Of a DNA stretch of 10,189 nt, positions 1 to 6,494 are shown in pieces. Source of the stretch: an uncultured Spirochaetales bacterium (GTDB taxonomy: Bacteria > Spirochaetota > Spirochaetia > Sphaerochaetales > Sphaerochaetaceae); NCBI GenBank assembly GCA_934276695.1, contig CAKQTF010000023.1, positions 1 through 10,189 on the forward strand. Direction: 5' to 3'. The notes under the pieces were generated by a model. It was not told the origin of the DNA and made no database searches. It worked only from the letters and a program-made list of their open reading frames with translations. The first letter of the stretch is position 1; each line of letters opens with the position of its first letter. Both the position numbers and the translations under genes were made by a program.

Positions 1-1183
1 CTCTAGTGAGGATTTCAGGAGGAACTTCCGATTTAAAAGTCACCGATTTAATGCCGTATCTTGTGGCCAGAGCCTCTCTGCAAATCCCTTTCAATGATGC
101 TGGTAAATCAAAGCTATCACACTTAAAGCCCGTGAAGAATGCACCATTATAAAGATATTCCAGCTTATCATTGAATTTAATAGAGTAGCTCTTTGAATTA
201 TCAATGTGGAACGCATCAGGCCCGATTATCCTGACTTCTGCAGGGATTTCAAGGATCCCTCCTTCAATCTCAAGAGAGCAGTTCATGAATGCTGCGGCAC
301 CTATCCTTGTTATCCCATCATGGAATGTTATGCTCTTCAGCTGTGATTCAGCAAACATCTTATCAGAGATCTCAGTGATCTGAAGTGGGACAGTGAATGA
401 CTCAATAGCAGAGCCAAAGAAAGCGCCTTGGCAGATCTCTGTCACTGAAGATGGTATCTCTATCGTCTTTATTGCAGAATCTTCAAATGCCCAGTCCGGA
501 ATTTTCGACAAGGTTGATGGAAGAGCTATGCTTTCTGCCTGCAGACGATAAAAGACACTTGGAGCCATCGCCTCAAGCCCTTCGTTCAATGTAACAGATC
601 TAAGGTCTGCACAGCCTTCAACTATCAATCCGCCAAGCTTCTTGACATTCCCTGGTATATTAAGCTCTGTCAGCTTAGAGCTGGAAAAAGCCCTATATCC
701 GATTGTCTCAACATCCTTTCCTATCTCAATGGTTTTAAGACCGGATGAAGAGAACAGGCATCTTCCAATGCTTGTAATCCCATCACCCACAATCACTTTC
801 TCCATGCTGGTATTAATCTCACTGTCCCAGGGCTTAACATCGCCTGATGCTGGATCCAGATCAGCAGTAGGACCACTGCCGCTAAGAGTCAGGGTCTTTG
901 TAGCATCATCATATAATGCCGCTACATTCTTTCCTGCCTTAATGCCATTGCAGTATACGCACTTATCATCAGAGCCAAAACTATGATCAGTCTTTGCAAC
1001 TGCTTCGCTCTCTTCAAAGCCGCATGTTCTGCATACTCTCTTCTGCACCCCTTCCTTCATGCATGTTGCTACTTCAACTGTCGTCCAGTCTCCGAACTCA
1101 TGCTCATGGGCAGCTTTGCATCCTGAGAACAGCAAGACTGCTAATACAATCATGATAACGCTCAATGGGATTCTAAATCTCAT
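1..1183 (-). CDS. BspA-like leucine-rich-repeat surface lipoprotein (3' end beyond window)
   Basis: The visible part is 394 codons; the stop lies outside the window. The start is the ATG at 1183-1181, with GGAGG 6 nt upstream. Residues 1-21 form a lipoprotein signal peptide: basic MRFR, a hydrophobic core, and FSGC with the lipidated Cys at 22 (Phe at -3 is a relaxed lipobox). Residues 25-85 carry a Cys-rich segment with VCRTCG and CVYCNG pairs, resembling the small Cys/His modules common in such surface proteins. LTLSGSG and the following 'KVIVGDGITSIG' lead into LRR_5-type repeats (about 125 to the end) with recurring IEIP/SVTEI-AF patterns. This family is exported and often mediates adhesion or host and community contacts; the ligand is unknown. 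The gene is separated from glnN by a terminator and has its own promoter with a G9 tract. The family call is secure; function is inference. Confidence 0.88.
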   Translation of the reverse strand, partial: MRFRIPLSVIMIVLAVLLFSGCKAAHEHEFGDWTTVEVATCMKEGVQKRVCRTCGFEESEAVAKTDHSFGSDDKCVYCNGIKAGKNVAALYDDATKTLTLSGSGPTADLDPASGDVKPWDSEINTSMEKVIVGDGITSIGRCLFSSSGLKTIEIGKDVETIGYRAFSSSKLTELNIPGNVKKLGGLIVEGCADLRSVTLNEGLEAMAPSVFYRLQAESIALPSTLSKIPDWAFEDSAIKTIEIPSSVTEICQGAFFGSAIESFTVPLQITEISDKMFAESQLKSITFHDGITRIGAAAFMNCSLEIEGGILEIPAEVRIIGPDAFHIDNSKSYSIKFNDKLEYLYNGAFFTGFKCDSFDLPASLKGICREALATRYGIKSVTFKSEVPPEILTR

Positions 1184-1189
1184 TCCGAA

Positions 1190-1194
1190 CCTCC
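1190..1194 (-). promoter_or_regulatory. Ribosome binding site of the LRR lipoprotein gene
   Basis: GGAGG on the minus strand, 6 nt before the ATG at 1183. It fixes the start of this gene and places the signal peptide at the very N-terminus. Confidence 0.8.
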
Positions 1195-1217
1195 TACCTG
1201 CTGTAATTGCTTAGCAA

Positions 1218-1248
1218 AGCATACCCCCCCCCGGTTGTATTATGTCAA
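1218..1248 (-). promoter_or_regulatory. Sigma-70-like promoter of the LRR lipoprotein gene with a G9 tract in the spacer
   Basis: On the minus strand a perfect TTGACA (1248-1243) is followed by a 19-nt spacer and TATGCT (1223-1218). The last nine spacer bases are all G (1232-1224). Transcription would begin near 1211, leaving a leader of about 28 nt that contains only the ribosome binding site. The spacer is 2 nt longer than the 17-nt optimum, so the promoter should be weak as written and stronger if the tract lost one or two G. No other good promoter lies this close to the gene. Confidence 0.6.
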
Positions 1249-1284
1249 TTTATTTGTTTTTATATACAATATTTTTAGTTGTGT

Positions 1285-1321
1285 AATAAAAATGAAAGCC
1301 CCTCCTATTGCTAGAAGGGGC
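1285..1321 (-). terminator. Intrinsic terminator downstream of glnN
   Basis: On the minus strand a 10-bp stem (GCCCCTTCTA at 1321-1312 with TAGGAGGGGC at 1307-1298, one G-U pair) closes a GCAA tetraloop. It is followed by TTTCATTTTTATT. It lies about 80 nt past the glnN stop and before the promoter of the LRR gene, so the two minus-strand genes are separate transcription units. Confidence 0.85.
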
Positions 1322-1402
1322 CGGAGCTGTATCTCCAGACAGCATGGAATCATTAAGAGAGACGACCAGGAATAAAGAAATCCATACTGTCCTAAAACCT
1401 AA

Positions 1403-3490
1403 TTAAACATAGAAGAGCATCTCGCCGTATGTCGGATATGGCCAGTCCTTCTGATCCACAATCAGCTCAAGGGCATCTGCATACTTCCTGACCTCATCCA
1501 TCTGAGGGATCACAGCATTCCTGTAGAAATGAGCAGCTGCGGATCCATAATATGAATCAGCCTCAGCTGTTAGATTCTCAAGTTCCTTGACTGAGCTGTA
1601 AAGATCATCCGTCAGCTCTGCAAGCTTTGTGAGGAGAGACCTCTCAGCTGTGAGCTTAAGCTCAGGAAGCACCGCAGTCTTAGCTGCGACTCCGCCAGCA
1701 ACCTTAGCAGCATAGCTCTCAACAGCAGGAAGGACCTGGCGGTTGATCATATCAGTAAGAGTGAGGGCCTCGATATGGATTGTCTTAGAATACTCCTCGT
1801 TCAGGATCTCGTATCTTGAATGGACTTCAACAGAGCTATAGATGCCGAACTCCTCAAAGACAGCGATATTCTTAGGCAGGATGAATGTATCATATGCATC
1901 CGGTGATGACTTAAGGTTCAGCAGGCCTCTCTTTTCAGCCTCCTTCACCCATTCATCCGAGTAGTTATTACCATTGAACACAATCCTCTTATGCTCTGTA
2001 TAAGTCTTCTTTATGATGCCAGCAACAGCCTCATCGAAATCAGAAGCATCCTTAAGGACAATGTAGAACTCCCTGAGTTCCTTAGCGACAATCGTATTCA
2101 GAACGATATTCGGGCCTGCAACAGAGAATGATGAGCCAAGCATCCTGAATTCGAACTTATTTCCTGTGAATGCGAAAGGCGATGTCCTGTTGCGGTCTGT
2201 GCTGTCCTTAGGGATTGCAGGCAGCACATGCACTCCAAGCTGCATCTGCTGCTTTGACTTTCCATTCACAGGCCTGCCCTCTGAGAGTGAATCAAGGATC
2301 TCTGTCAGCTCATCGCCAAGGAACATCGAGACGATTGCAGGAGGAGCCTCATTAGCTCCGAGCCTATGGTCGTTTCCTGCGCTTGCGACAGATACGCGCA
2401 TCAGATCCTGATATTCATCGACAGCCTTGATCACTGCGACAAGGAAGAGAAGGAACTGGACATTGTCCTTCGGAGAGCTGCCCGGATCAAGCAGGTTAAG
2501 GCCTGTATCTGTCGAGATAGACCAGTTATTGTGCTTTCCAGATCCATTGACCCCGCTGAATGGCTTCTCGTGCAGAAGACATGCAAAGCCATGGCGCTCT
2601 GCGACCTTCTTCATCATCTCCATAGTAAGCTGGTTATGGTCGACAGCGATGTTTGTAGTTGCATAGACAGGAGCAAGCTCATGCTGGCATGGCGCAACTT
2701 CATTATGGCTTGTCTTAGCATTGATCCCAAGCTTCCAGAGCTCACGGTCCAGGTCATGCATATATGCAGACACCCTGGTCTTCAGGACTCCGAAGTAATG
2801 GTCCTCCATCTCCTGTCCCTTAGGGCTCCTTGCTCCTAGGAGTGTCCTGCCTGTGTAGATCAGGTCCTTTCTCCTCTCATAGTCCTTCTTATCGATAAGG
2901 AAGTACTCCTGCTCCGGGCCTACTGTGGTGATCACTCTCTTGACATCATCCTTCCCGAAGAGCTTCAGGATCCTGACGGCCTCCTCTGAGATTGCCTCCA
3001 TGCTCCTTAATAGCGGTGTCTTCTTATCAAGGACCTCACCTGAGTATGAGCAGAACGCAGTAGGAATGCAGAGTGTATCATCCTTGATGAATGCATAGCT
3101 TGTAGGATCCCATGCCGTGTAGCCCCTTGCCTCGAATGTTGCCCTGAGGCCTCCTGATGGGAAAGAGGATGCATCAGGCTCTCCCTTTATAAGCTCCTTG
3201 CCTGAGAATTCAAGAAGGACCTTTCCTCCTTCAACAGGAGAGATGAATGCCTCATGCTTCTCTGCTGTTATCCCCGTCATCGGCTGGAACCAGTGAGTAT
3301 AATGGGTGCATCCATTCTCTACAGCCCAGTTCTTCATGGCATTGGCAACACTGTTTGCCACATTTATATCCAGATCCTTGCCTTCAGCTATTGTCCTTTT
3401 GAGAGCCTTGTAGACATCCTTAGGAAGTCTCTCTCTCATTGTCTCATCATTAAAGACCAGAGAGCCGAAATAATCCGCTACTGTTTCCAT
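1403..3490 (-). CDS. glnN: Glutamine synthetase type III (GlnN)
   Basis: Cytoplasmic, ATP-dependent ligation of ammonium to glutamate giving glutamine. The protein has 695 residues, as expected for the type III family (about 700). The N-terminal GSIII domain shows FGSLVFND (8-15), MRERLPKDVYKAL (18-30) and HWFQPMTGITAEKH (66-79). The catalytic core has GPEQEYFLID (191-200, metal ligands E193/E195), HNEVAPCQHE (262-271), GSGKHNNWS (316-324), GNDHRLGANEAPP (372-384), NRTSPFAFTGN (434-444) and FEFR (447-450). A helical C-terminal domain follows. I chose the ATG at 3490-3488 because GGAGG sits 8 nt upstream and family members begin near this point. An in-frame ATG at 3547 would add 19 unrelated residues encoded inside the leader terminator. 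It faces the glutamate synthase operon divergently and is probably controlled by leader attenuation. Confidence 0.96.
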   Translation of the reverse strand: METVADYFGSLVFNDETMRERLPKDVYKALKRTIAEGKDLDINVANSVANAMKNWAVENGCTHYTHWFQPMTGITAEKHEAFISPVEGGKVLLEFSGKELIKGEPDASSFPSGGLRATFEARGYTAWDPTSYAFIKDDTLCIPTAFCSYSGEVLDKKTPLLRSMEAISEEAVRILKLFGKDDVKRVITTVGPEQEYFLIDKKDYERRKDLIYTGRTLLGARSPKGQEMEDHYFGVLKTRVSAYMHDLDRELWKLGINAKTSHNEVAPCQHELAPVYATTNIAVDHNQLTMEMMKKVAERHGFACLLHEKPFSGVNGSGKHNNWSISTDTGLNLLDPGSSPKDNVQFLLFLVAVIKAVDEYQDLMRVSVASAGNDHRLGANEAPPAIVSMFLGDELTEILDSLSEGRPVNGKSKQQMQLGVHVLPAIPKDSTDRNRTSPFAFTGNKFEFRMLGSSFSVAGPNIVLNTIVAKELREFYIVLKDASDFDEAVAGIIKKTYTEHKRIVFNGNNYSDEWVKEAEKRGLLNLKSSPDAYDTFILPKNIAVFEEFGIYSSVEVHSRYEILNEEYSKTIHIEALTLTDMINRQVLPAVESYAAKVAGGVAAKTAVLPELKLTAERSLLTKLAELTDDLYSSVKELENLTAEADSYYGSAAAHFYRNAVIPQMDEVRKYADALELIVDQKDWPYPTYGEMLFYV

Positions 3491-3498
3491 ACACACTG

Positions 3499-3503
3499 CC
3501 TCC
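3499..3503 (-). promoter_or_regulatory. Ribosome binding site deciding the glnN start
   Basis: GGAGG on the minus strand, 8 nt before the ATG at 3490. The surrounding GGAGGCAGT is identical to the site in front of the divergent operon at 3852-3860. It lies just downstream of the leader terminator and supports the shorter 695-residue reading. Confidence 0.8.
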
Positions 3504-3513
3504 AAAGAGTGAT

Positions 3514-3551
3514 AAAAAAAGGTGTCATAGCCCATCAGCCACAACACCTTT
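3514..3551 (-). terminator. Leader terminator (attenuator) of glnN
   Basis: Read on the minus strand, AAAGGTGTTGTGGC (3551-3538) pairs with GCTATGACACCTTT (3531-3518) around the hexaloop TGATGG. This gives 14 bp with three G-U pairs, and the T run 3520-3514 has seven T. It ends 10 nt before the ribosome binding site, so it would stop transcription ahead of glnN unless prevented. Its 5' arm overlaps the loop and 3' strand of the small hairpin at 3541-3556, making the two folds mutually exclusive. Confidence 0.8.
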
Positions 3552-3556
3552 GTCGT
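3541..3556 (-). promoter_or_regulatory. ANTAR-target-like hexaloop hairpin in the glnN leader
   Basis: RNA ACGAC (3556-3552) pairs with GUUGU (3545-3541), one G-U, around the hexaloop AAAGGU. A at loop position 1 and G at position 4 are the bases recognised by ANTAR domains. Loop and 3' strand belong to the 5' arm of the leader terminator, so stabilising this hairpin should allow read-through. Known ANTAR sites usually have two such hairpins; I could not draw a convincing first one here. Confidence 0.55.
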
Positions 3557-3582
3557 TGCAAATGTTCTATCAGAAAAGGATG

Positions 3583-3602
3583 GCCAAAGTCAACACCTTA
3601 GC
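3583..3602 (-). promoter_or_regulatory. Second leader hairpin of glnN carrying a copy of the terminator arm
   Basis: RNA GCUAAGG (3602-3596) can pair with CUUUGGC (3589-3583), with two G-U pairs, around the hexaloop UGUUGA. The segment holds AAGGTGTTG (3599-3591), an exact repeat of part of the terminator 5' arm (3550-3542). The loop lacks the A1/G4 pattern, so it is not an obvious ANTAR hairpin. It could be an accessory fold. Confidence 0.35.
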
Positions 3603-3621
3603 TGCATTTTTAGAAAATGCA
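3603..3621. repeat. Inverted repeat TGCATTTT-TAG-AAAATGCA
   Basis: A perfect 8+8 bp inverted repeat with a 3-bp centre, located at the expected 5' end of the glnN transcript. It could be a protein operator overlapping the start of transcription or a hairpin at the 5' end of the leader RNA. AT-rich sequence makes such repeats easier to get by chance. Confidence 0.4.
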
Positions 3622-3633
3622 AAGCAATTCTTT

Positions 3634-3660
3634 ATAGTACCAATAATTAGTTCATTAGAA
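3634..3660 (-). promoter_or_regulatory. Candidate extended -10 promoter for glnN
   Basis: On the minus strand TGGTACTAT (3642-3634) is an extended -10 element. An overlapping reading is TATAAA (3636-3631) with a weak -35 TTCTAA (3660-3655) 18 nt upstream. Transcription would start near 3625-3627, giving a leader of about 135 nt that includes the hairpins and the terminator. Confidence 0.45.
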
Positions 3661-3757
3661 ATAATTAACTGCAAAAAATCTTCTATTATTTTAGCAGAGA
3701 AACAGATAACACTCACTAGGGATATGACAAAAACAACAATCCGCACCAATTACACTA

Positions 3758-3786
3758 TTGCAAAAAAACAGCAACTCCTATATCTT
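3758..3786 (+). promoter_or_regulatory. Possible promoter of the glutamate synthase operon
   Basis: TTGCAA (3758-3763) and TATCTT (3781-3786) are 17 nt apart, each matching four of six consensus bases. If used, transcription starts near 3793, right at the small hairpin. TACACT at 3751-3756 is another possible -10 and would give a longer leader, but it lacks a good -35. The choice is uncertain; some promoter must lie between the divergent genes. Confidence 0.25.
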
Positions 3787-3790
3787 GAAC

Positions 3791-3809
3791 TCATGACAAA
3801 GGCGTCTGG
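3791..3809 (+). promoter_or_regulatory. ANTAR-target-like hexaloop hairpin in the glutamate synthase leader
   Basis: GAC (3795-3797) pairs with GUC (3804-3806) around the hexaloop AAAGGC. With U3794 bulged, UCA (3791-3793) extends the stem to UGG (3807-3809). Loop position 1 is A and position 4 is G, as in ANTAR targets. The core GACAAAGG-Y-GT is identical to that in the glnN leader. The loop and 3' strand are exactly the 5' arm of the terminator that follows, so the two structures exclude each other. A canonical upstream partner hairpin was not found. Confidence 0.55.
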
Positions 3810-3844
3810 CTAGGAGGAATACTCCCTAAACCAGGCGCCTTTTT
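3798..3844 (+). terminator. Leader terminator (attenuator) of the glutamate synthase operon
   Basis: AAAGGCGTCTGG (3798-3809) pairs with CCAGGCGCCTTT (3831-3842), 12 bp with one G-U. A smaller inner hairpin (TAGGAG with CTCCCTA) fills the loop, and five T end the structure at 3844. The operon's ribosome binding site begins 7 nt later, so this is an attenuator inside the leader and not the end of an upstream gene. Confidence 0.85.
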
Positions 3845-3851
3845 CCATTTC

Positions 3852-3856
3852 GGAGG
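3852..3856 (+). promoter_or_regulatory. Ribosome binding site of the glutaminase subunit gene
   Basis: GGAGG only 4 nt before the ATG at 3861, a short spacing. The next in-frame ATG codons (3882, 3891) have no such site, which supports 3861. Confidence 0.65.
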
Positions 3857-3860
3857 CAGT

Positions 3861-4976
3861 ATGGACTATTTTCAGAGCTCTATGTCACCAATGGAAGGAG
3901 AAGTGAGGATTCCTTCCGGATGCGCAATATCGTCACAGTTCTCAAGAAGCGGCAGACGGTTCTCCGGGGAGAGCATGATAAAGTCGATAGCAACAATGCA
4001 TGACAGATCAAATGGCCTCGGCGGAGGCTTTGCCGGCTACGGGATCTATCCTGAATACAGCTCTTATTATGCCCTTCACATATTCTATGACAGCAATGAT
4101 GCCAGGATTGAGACTGAGCACTACCTTGATGAATACTTCGATATAGTCAACCTGTCAAAGATTCCAACTAGGAAGAACAGGAACATAACGGATGAGCCCC
4201 TGATGTGGCGTTATTTCGTAGCGCCGCTCAAGACTAAGCTGGCCTTCTCTCTCCTTGAGGAGAATGAGTACACTGTCAGGGCTGTGGTCCATGTGAACAC
4301 GACTATAAAAGGCGCATACATCTTCTCATCAGGGAAGAACATGGGATGCTTCAAGGCTGTCGGATTTCCAGAGGATGTCGGCGACTTCTACAGGCTGGAG
4401 GAATATGAAGGATACTGCTGGACAGTCCATGGAAGGTATCCTACAAACACGCCAGGATGGTGGGGAGGCGCCCATCCATTCGGGCTTCTGGATATATCAG
4501 TCGTGCATAATGGCGAGATCTCAAGCTACGATGCAAACAGAAGGGCAATCGAGATGTACGGCTACAGATGCACGCTGCAGACAGATACGGAGGTAATCAC
4601 ATACATCATCGACTATCTGAGCAGGGGCAAAGGGCTTTCAATGGAAGAAACAGCACATGTGATCGCAGCTCCGTTCTGGAGCACGATTTCACGGATGCCG
4701 GAGGAAGAGAAGCGCGAATACACATACCTCCGGAATGTGTTCTCATCGCTTCTGATCACTGGCCCGTTCTCAATCCTTGTCGGATTCTCAGGAGGCCTGA
4801 TGGCACTCAATGACAGGCTTAAGCTCAGAAGCCTTGTAGCTGCAGAGAAGGATGACATGGTCTATTTCGCAAGTGAGGAAGCTGCGATAAGGATAATCGA
4901 GCCGGAACCGGACAGGATCTGGCATCCGAAAGGCGGAGAGCCTGTAGTCGTCAGGCTCTATTCAGAGGAGAGATAG
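3861..4976 (+). CDS. Glutamate synthase, class II glutamine amidotransferase subunit
   Basis: Releases ammonia from glutamine for the synthase subunit encoded next. The 371 residues form one class II (Ntn-type) amidotransferase domain, the stand-alone version of the N-terminal domain of large glutamate synthases. The nucleophile is predicted to be Cys21 in IPSGCAIS, so a 20-residue propeptide must be removed to expose it. Other expected residues are Arg192 (HGRYPTNTPGWW), Asn217-Gly218 (VVHNGEISSY) and Asp242 (QTDTEV). MHDRSNGLGGGFAGYGIYPE (46-65) is typical of this subfamily, and the ASEEAAIR stretch (337-344) closes the fold. It is the first gene of the operon, lies behind an attenuator, and is 1 nt from the synthase gene. 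The family is certain; its use within glutamate synthase rests on context. Confidence 0.92.
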   Translation: MDYFQSSMSPMEGEVRIPSGCAISSQFSRSGRRFSGESMIKSIATMHDRSNGLGGGFAGYGIYPEYSSYYALHIFYDSNDARIETEHYLDEYFDIVNLSKIPTRKNRNITDEPLMWRYFVAPLKTKLAFSLLEENEYTVRAVVHVNTTIKGAYIFSSGKNMGCFKAVGFPEDVGDFYRLEEYEGYCWTVHGRYPTNTPGWWGGAHPFGLLDISVVHNGEISSYDANRRAIEMYGYRCTLQTDTEVITYIIDYLSRGKGLSMEETAHVIAAPFWSTISRMPEEEKREYTYLRNVFSSLLITGPFSILVGFSGGLMALNDRLKLRSLVAAEKDDMVYFASEEAAIRIIEPEPDRIWHPKGGEPVVVRLYSEER

Positions 4977-4977
4977 C

Positions 4978-6486
4978 ATGCCAGGACTTGATTATATTTC
5001 CCCGGAATTCGAGGTAGTCAGGGATAATGACACATGCACACGCTGCAGGATATGCGAGCGGGAGTGCTCAAACAGTGTCCACCATTATGATAAGGCAAGG
5101 AAGATCATGGCTGCAGATGATGGAAAATGCGTATGCTGCCAGCGCTGCGTGGCAATCTGCCCAGTACATGCGATCAGGATCAGGAAAGCTGAGAGCTCAT
5201 TCCGTGAGAATGCGAACTGGAGGGCTGACTCGATAGCAAACATATTCCGCCAGGCATCAACAGGAGGAGTGCTGCTTGCATCCATGGGCTCACCGAAGGA
5301 GCTTCCTGTGTACTGGGACAGGCTTCTGATCAATGCATCCCAGGTAACCAATCCTCCGATTGATCCACTGAGAGAGCCGATGGAGACAAAGGTATTCCTA
5401 GGCAGCAGGAACGATGAGTTCAGGCGTGATGAAAGAGGAAGGATAATAACGGATCTTCCATCCCAGCTGGAGCTTTCGGTCCCGATACTGTTCTCAGCAA
5501 TGAGCTATGGCTCTATAAGCTACAATGCCCATAAGGCACTTGCAATGGCTGCAGAGGAGCTTGGAACGCTGTACAACACAGGAGAGGGAGGACTCCATGA
5601 GGACTTCTATGCCTATGGAGAGCATACAATCGTGCAGATTGCATCAGGAAGGTTCGGAGTGAAGCCCGAATATCTTGAAGCAGGTAAAGCAATCGAGATA
5701 AAGATGGGACAGGGTGCTAAGCCTGGGATCGGCGGCCATCTGCCTGGATCGAAGATCACTGCGGATGTATCGAGGACAAGGATGATCCCGGAAGGCTCAG
5801 ATGCGATCTCCCCTGCCCCGCACCATGACATATACTCGATAGAGGACCTTAGGCAGCTTGTGTATGCACTCAAGGAGACAACAGGATACAGAAAGCCTGT
5901 GATAGTCAAGGTCGCTGCTGTTCATAACATATCTGCAATTGCCTCAGGAATAGCAAGAAGCGGAGCTGACATCATAGCAATAGACGGGATGAGAGGCGGG
6001 ACAGGAGCCGCTCCTGCATCGATCAGGGACAATGTAGGAATCCCGATAGAGCTTGCGCTTGCCTCCGTTGACAAGAGGCTCAGGGATGAGGGCATCAGGA
6101 ACAGGGTCTCGATAATCGCTGGCGGCTCGATAAGATGCAGTGCAGACATAGTAAAGGCAATCGCGCTTGGAGCTGATGCTGTGTATATCGCTACAGCTGC
6201 CCTGATTGCAATGGGATGCCATCTATGCAGAAGCTGCCAGAGCGGCAGATGCAACTGGGGAATAGCGACACAGAGAGAGGAGCTTGTTAAGCGTCTCGAT
6301 CCATACGAAGCAAAGGAAAGGCTTATAAACCTTGTGAATGCCTGGACGAATGAGATCAAGGAGATGATGGGCGGAATGGGAATCAACTCTATTGAGGCAC
6401 TCAGGGGGAACAGGGCAATGCTGAGGGGAATAGACCTGAATGAGACAGAGCTGAGAATCCTCGGTGTAAGCCATGCAGGCGAATAG
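4978..6486 (+). CDS. gltB: Glutamate synthase, ferredoxin-domain plus FMN synthase subunit
   Basis: Reductive transfer of ammonia to 2-oxoglutarate giving glutamate, in the cytoplasm. The 502 residues start with two 4Fe-4S motifs (C20-C23-C26-C30 and C51-C54-C57-C61), then a FMN-binding glutamate synthase barrel from about residue 90. Family motifs include ILFSAMSYGSIS, KMGQGAKPGIGGHLPG, SPAPHHDIYSIEDL, KVAAVHN and IDGMRGGTGAAP. Cys414, Cys420 and Cys425 (spacing 5 and 4) match the 3Fe-4S ligands of bacterial GltB; Cys417 is an extra. This is the short archaeal-type arrangement with glutaminase and GXGXG parts on separate genes. No NAD(P)H subunit (gltD) is visible, so electrons probably arrive by ferredoxin or an unlinked partner. 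GAGGAG in the end of the previous gene precedes the ATG, suggesting coupled translation. Confidence 0.94.
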   Translation: MPGLDYISPEFEVVRDNDTCTRCRICERECSNSVHHYDKARKIMAADDGKCVCCQRCVAICPVHAIRIRKAESSFRENANWRADSIANIFRQASTGGVLLASMGSPKELPVYWDRLLINASQVTNPPIDPLREPMETKVFLGSRNDEFRRDERGRIITDLPSQLELSVPILFSAMSYGSISYNAHKALAMAAEELGTLYNTGEGGLHEDFYAYGEHTIVQIASGRFGVKPEYLEAGKAIEIKMGQGAKPGIGGHLPGSKITADVSRTRMIPEGSDAISPAPHHDIYSIEDLRQLVYALKETTGYRKPVIVKVAAVHNISAIASGIARSGADIIAIDGMRGGTGAAPASIRDNVGIPIELALASVDKRLRDEGIRNRVSIIAGGSIRCSADIVKAIALGADAVYIATAALIAMGCHLCRSCQSGRCNWGIATQREELVKRLDPYEAKERLINLVNAWTNEIKEMMGGMGINSIEALRGNRAMLRGIDLNETELRILGVSHAGE

Positions 6487-6494
6487 GAGCATAT

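Noticed and set aside
642-986. 114-codon open frame on the plus strand inside the LRR gene
   Set aside because: Shadow of the LRR reading frame, which has a signal peptide, ribosome binding site and clear repeats.
2366-2839. 157-codon open frame on the plus strand opposite glnN
   Set aside because: Antisense to the conserved catalytic core of glnN, with no recognisable product.
3565-3580. AUAGAA hexaloop in the glnN leader as a first ANTAR hairpin
   Set aside because: The loop has A1 and G4, but only two flanking base pairs can form before mismatches begin.
3740-3765. Possible sigma-54 promoter before the glutamate synthase operon
   Set aside because: The GG and GC elements cannot be placed with the required spacing; only a loose TTGCA match is present.
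3758-3774. TTGC/GCAA inverted repeat as the first hairpin of an ANTAR target in the operon leader
   Set aside because: The loop is nine bases long and lacks the A1/G4 hexaloop pattern; the stem is only 4 bp and may lie in the promoter.
3550-3813. 87-codon open frame on the plus strand in the divergent region
   Set aside because: AT-rich, low-complexity product with no family resemblance. It crosses the glnN promoter and leader and ends in the operon terminator; no ribosome binding site was seen before its start.
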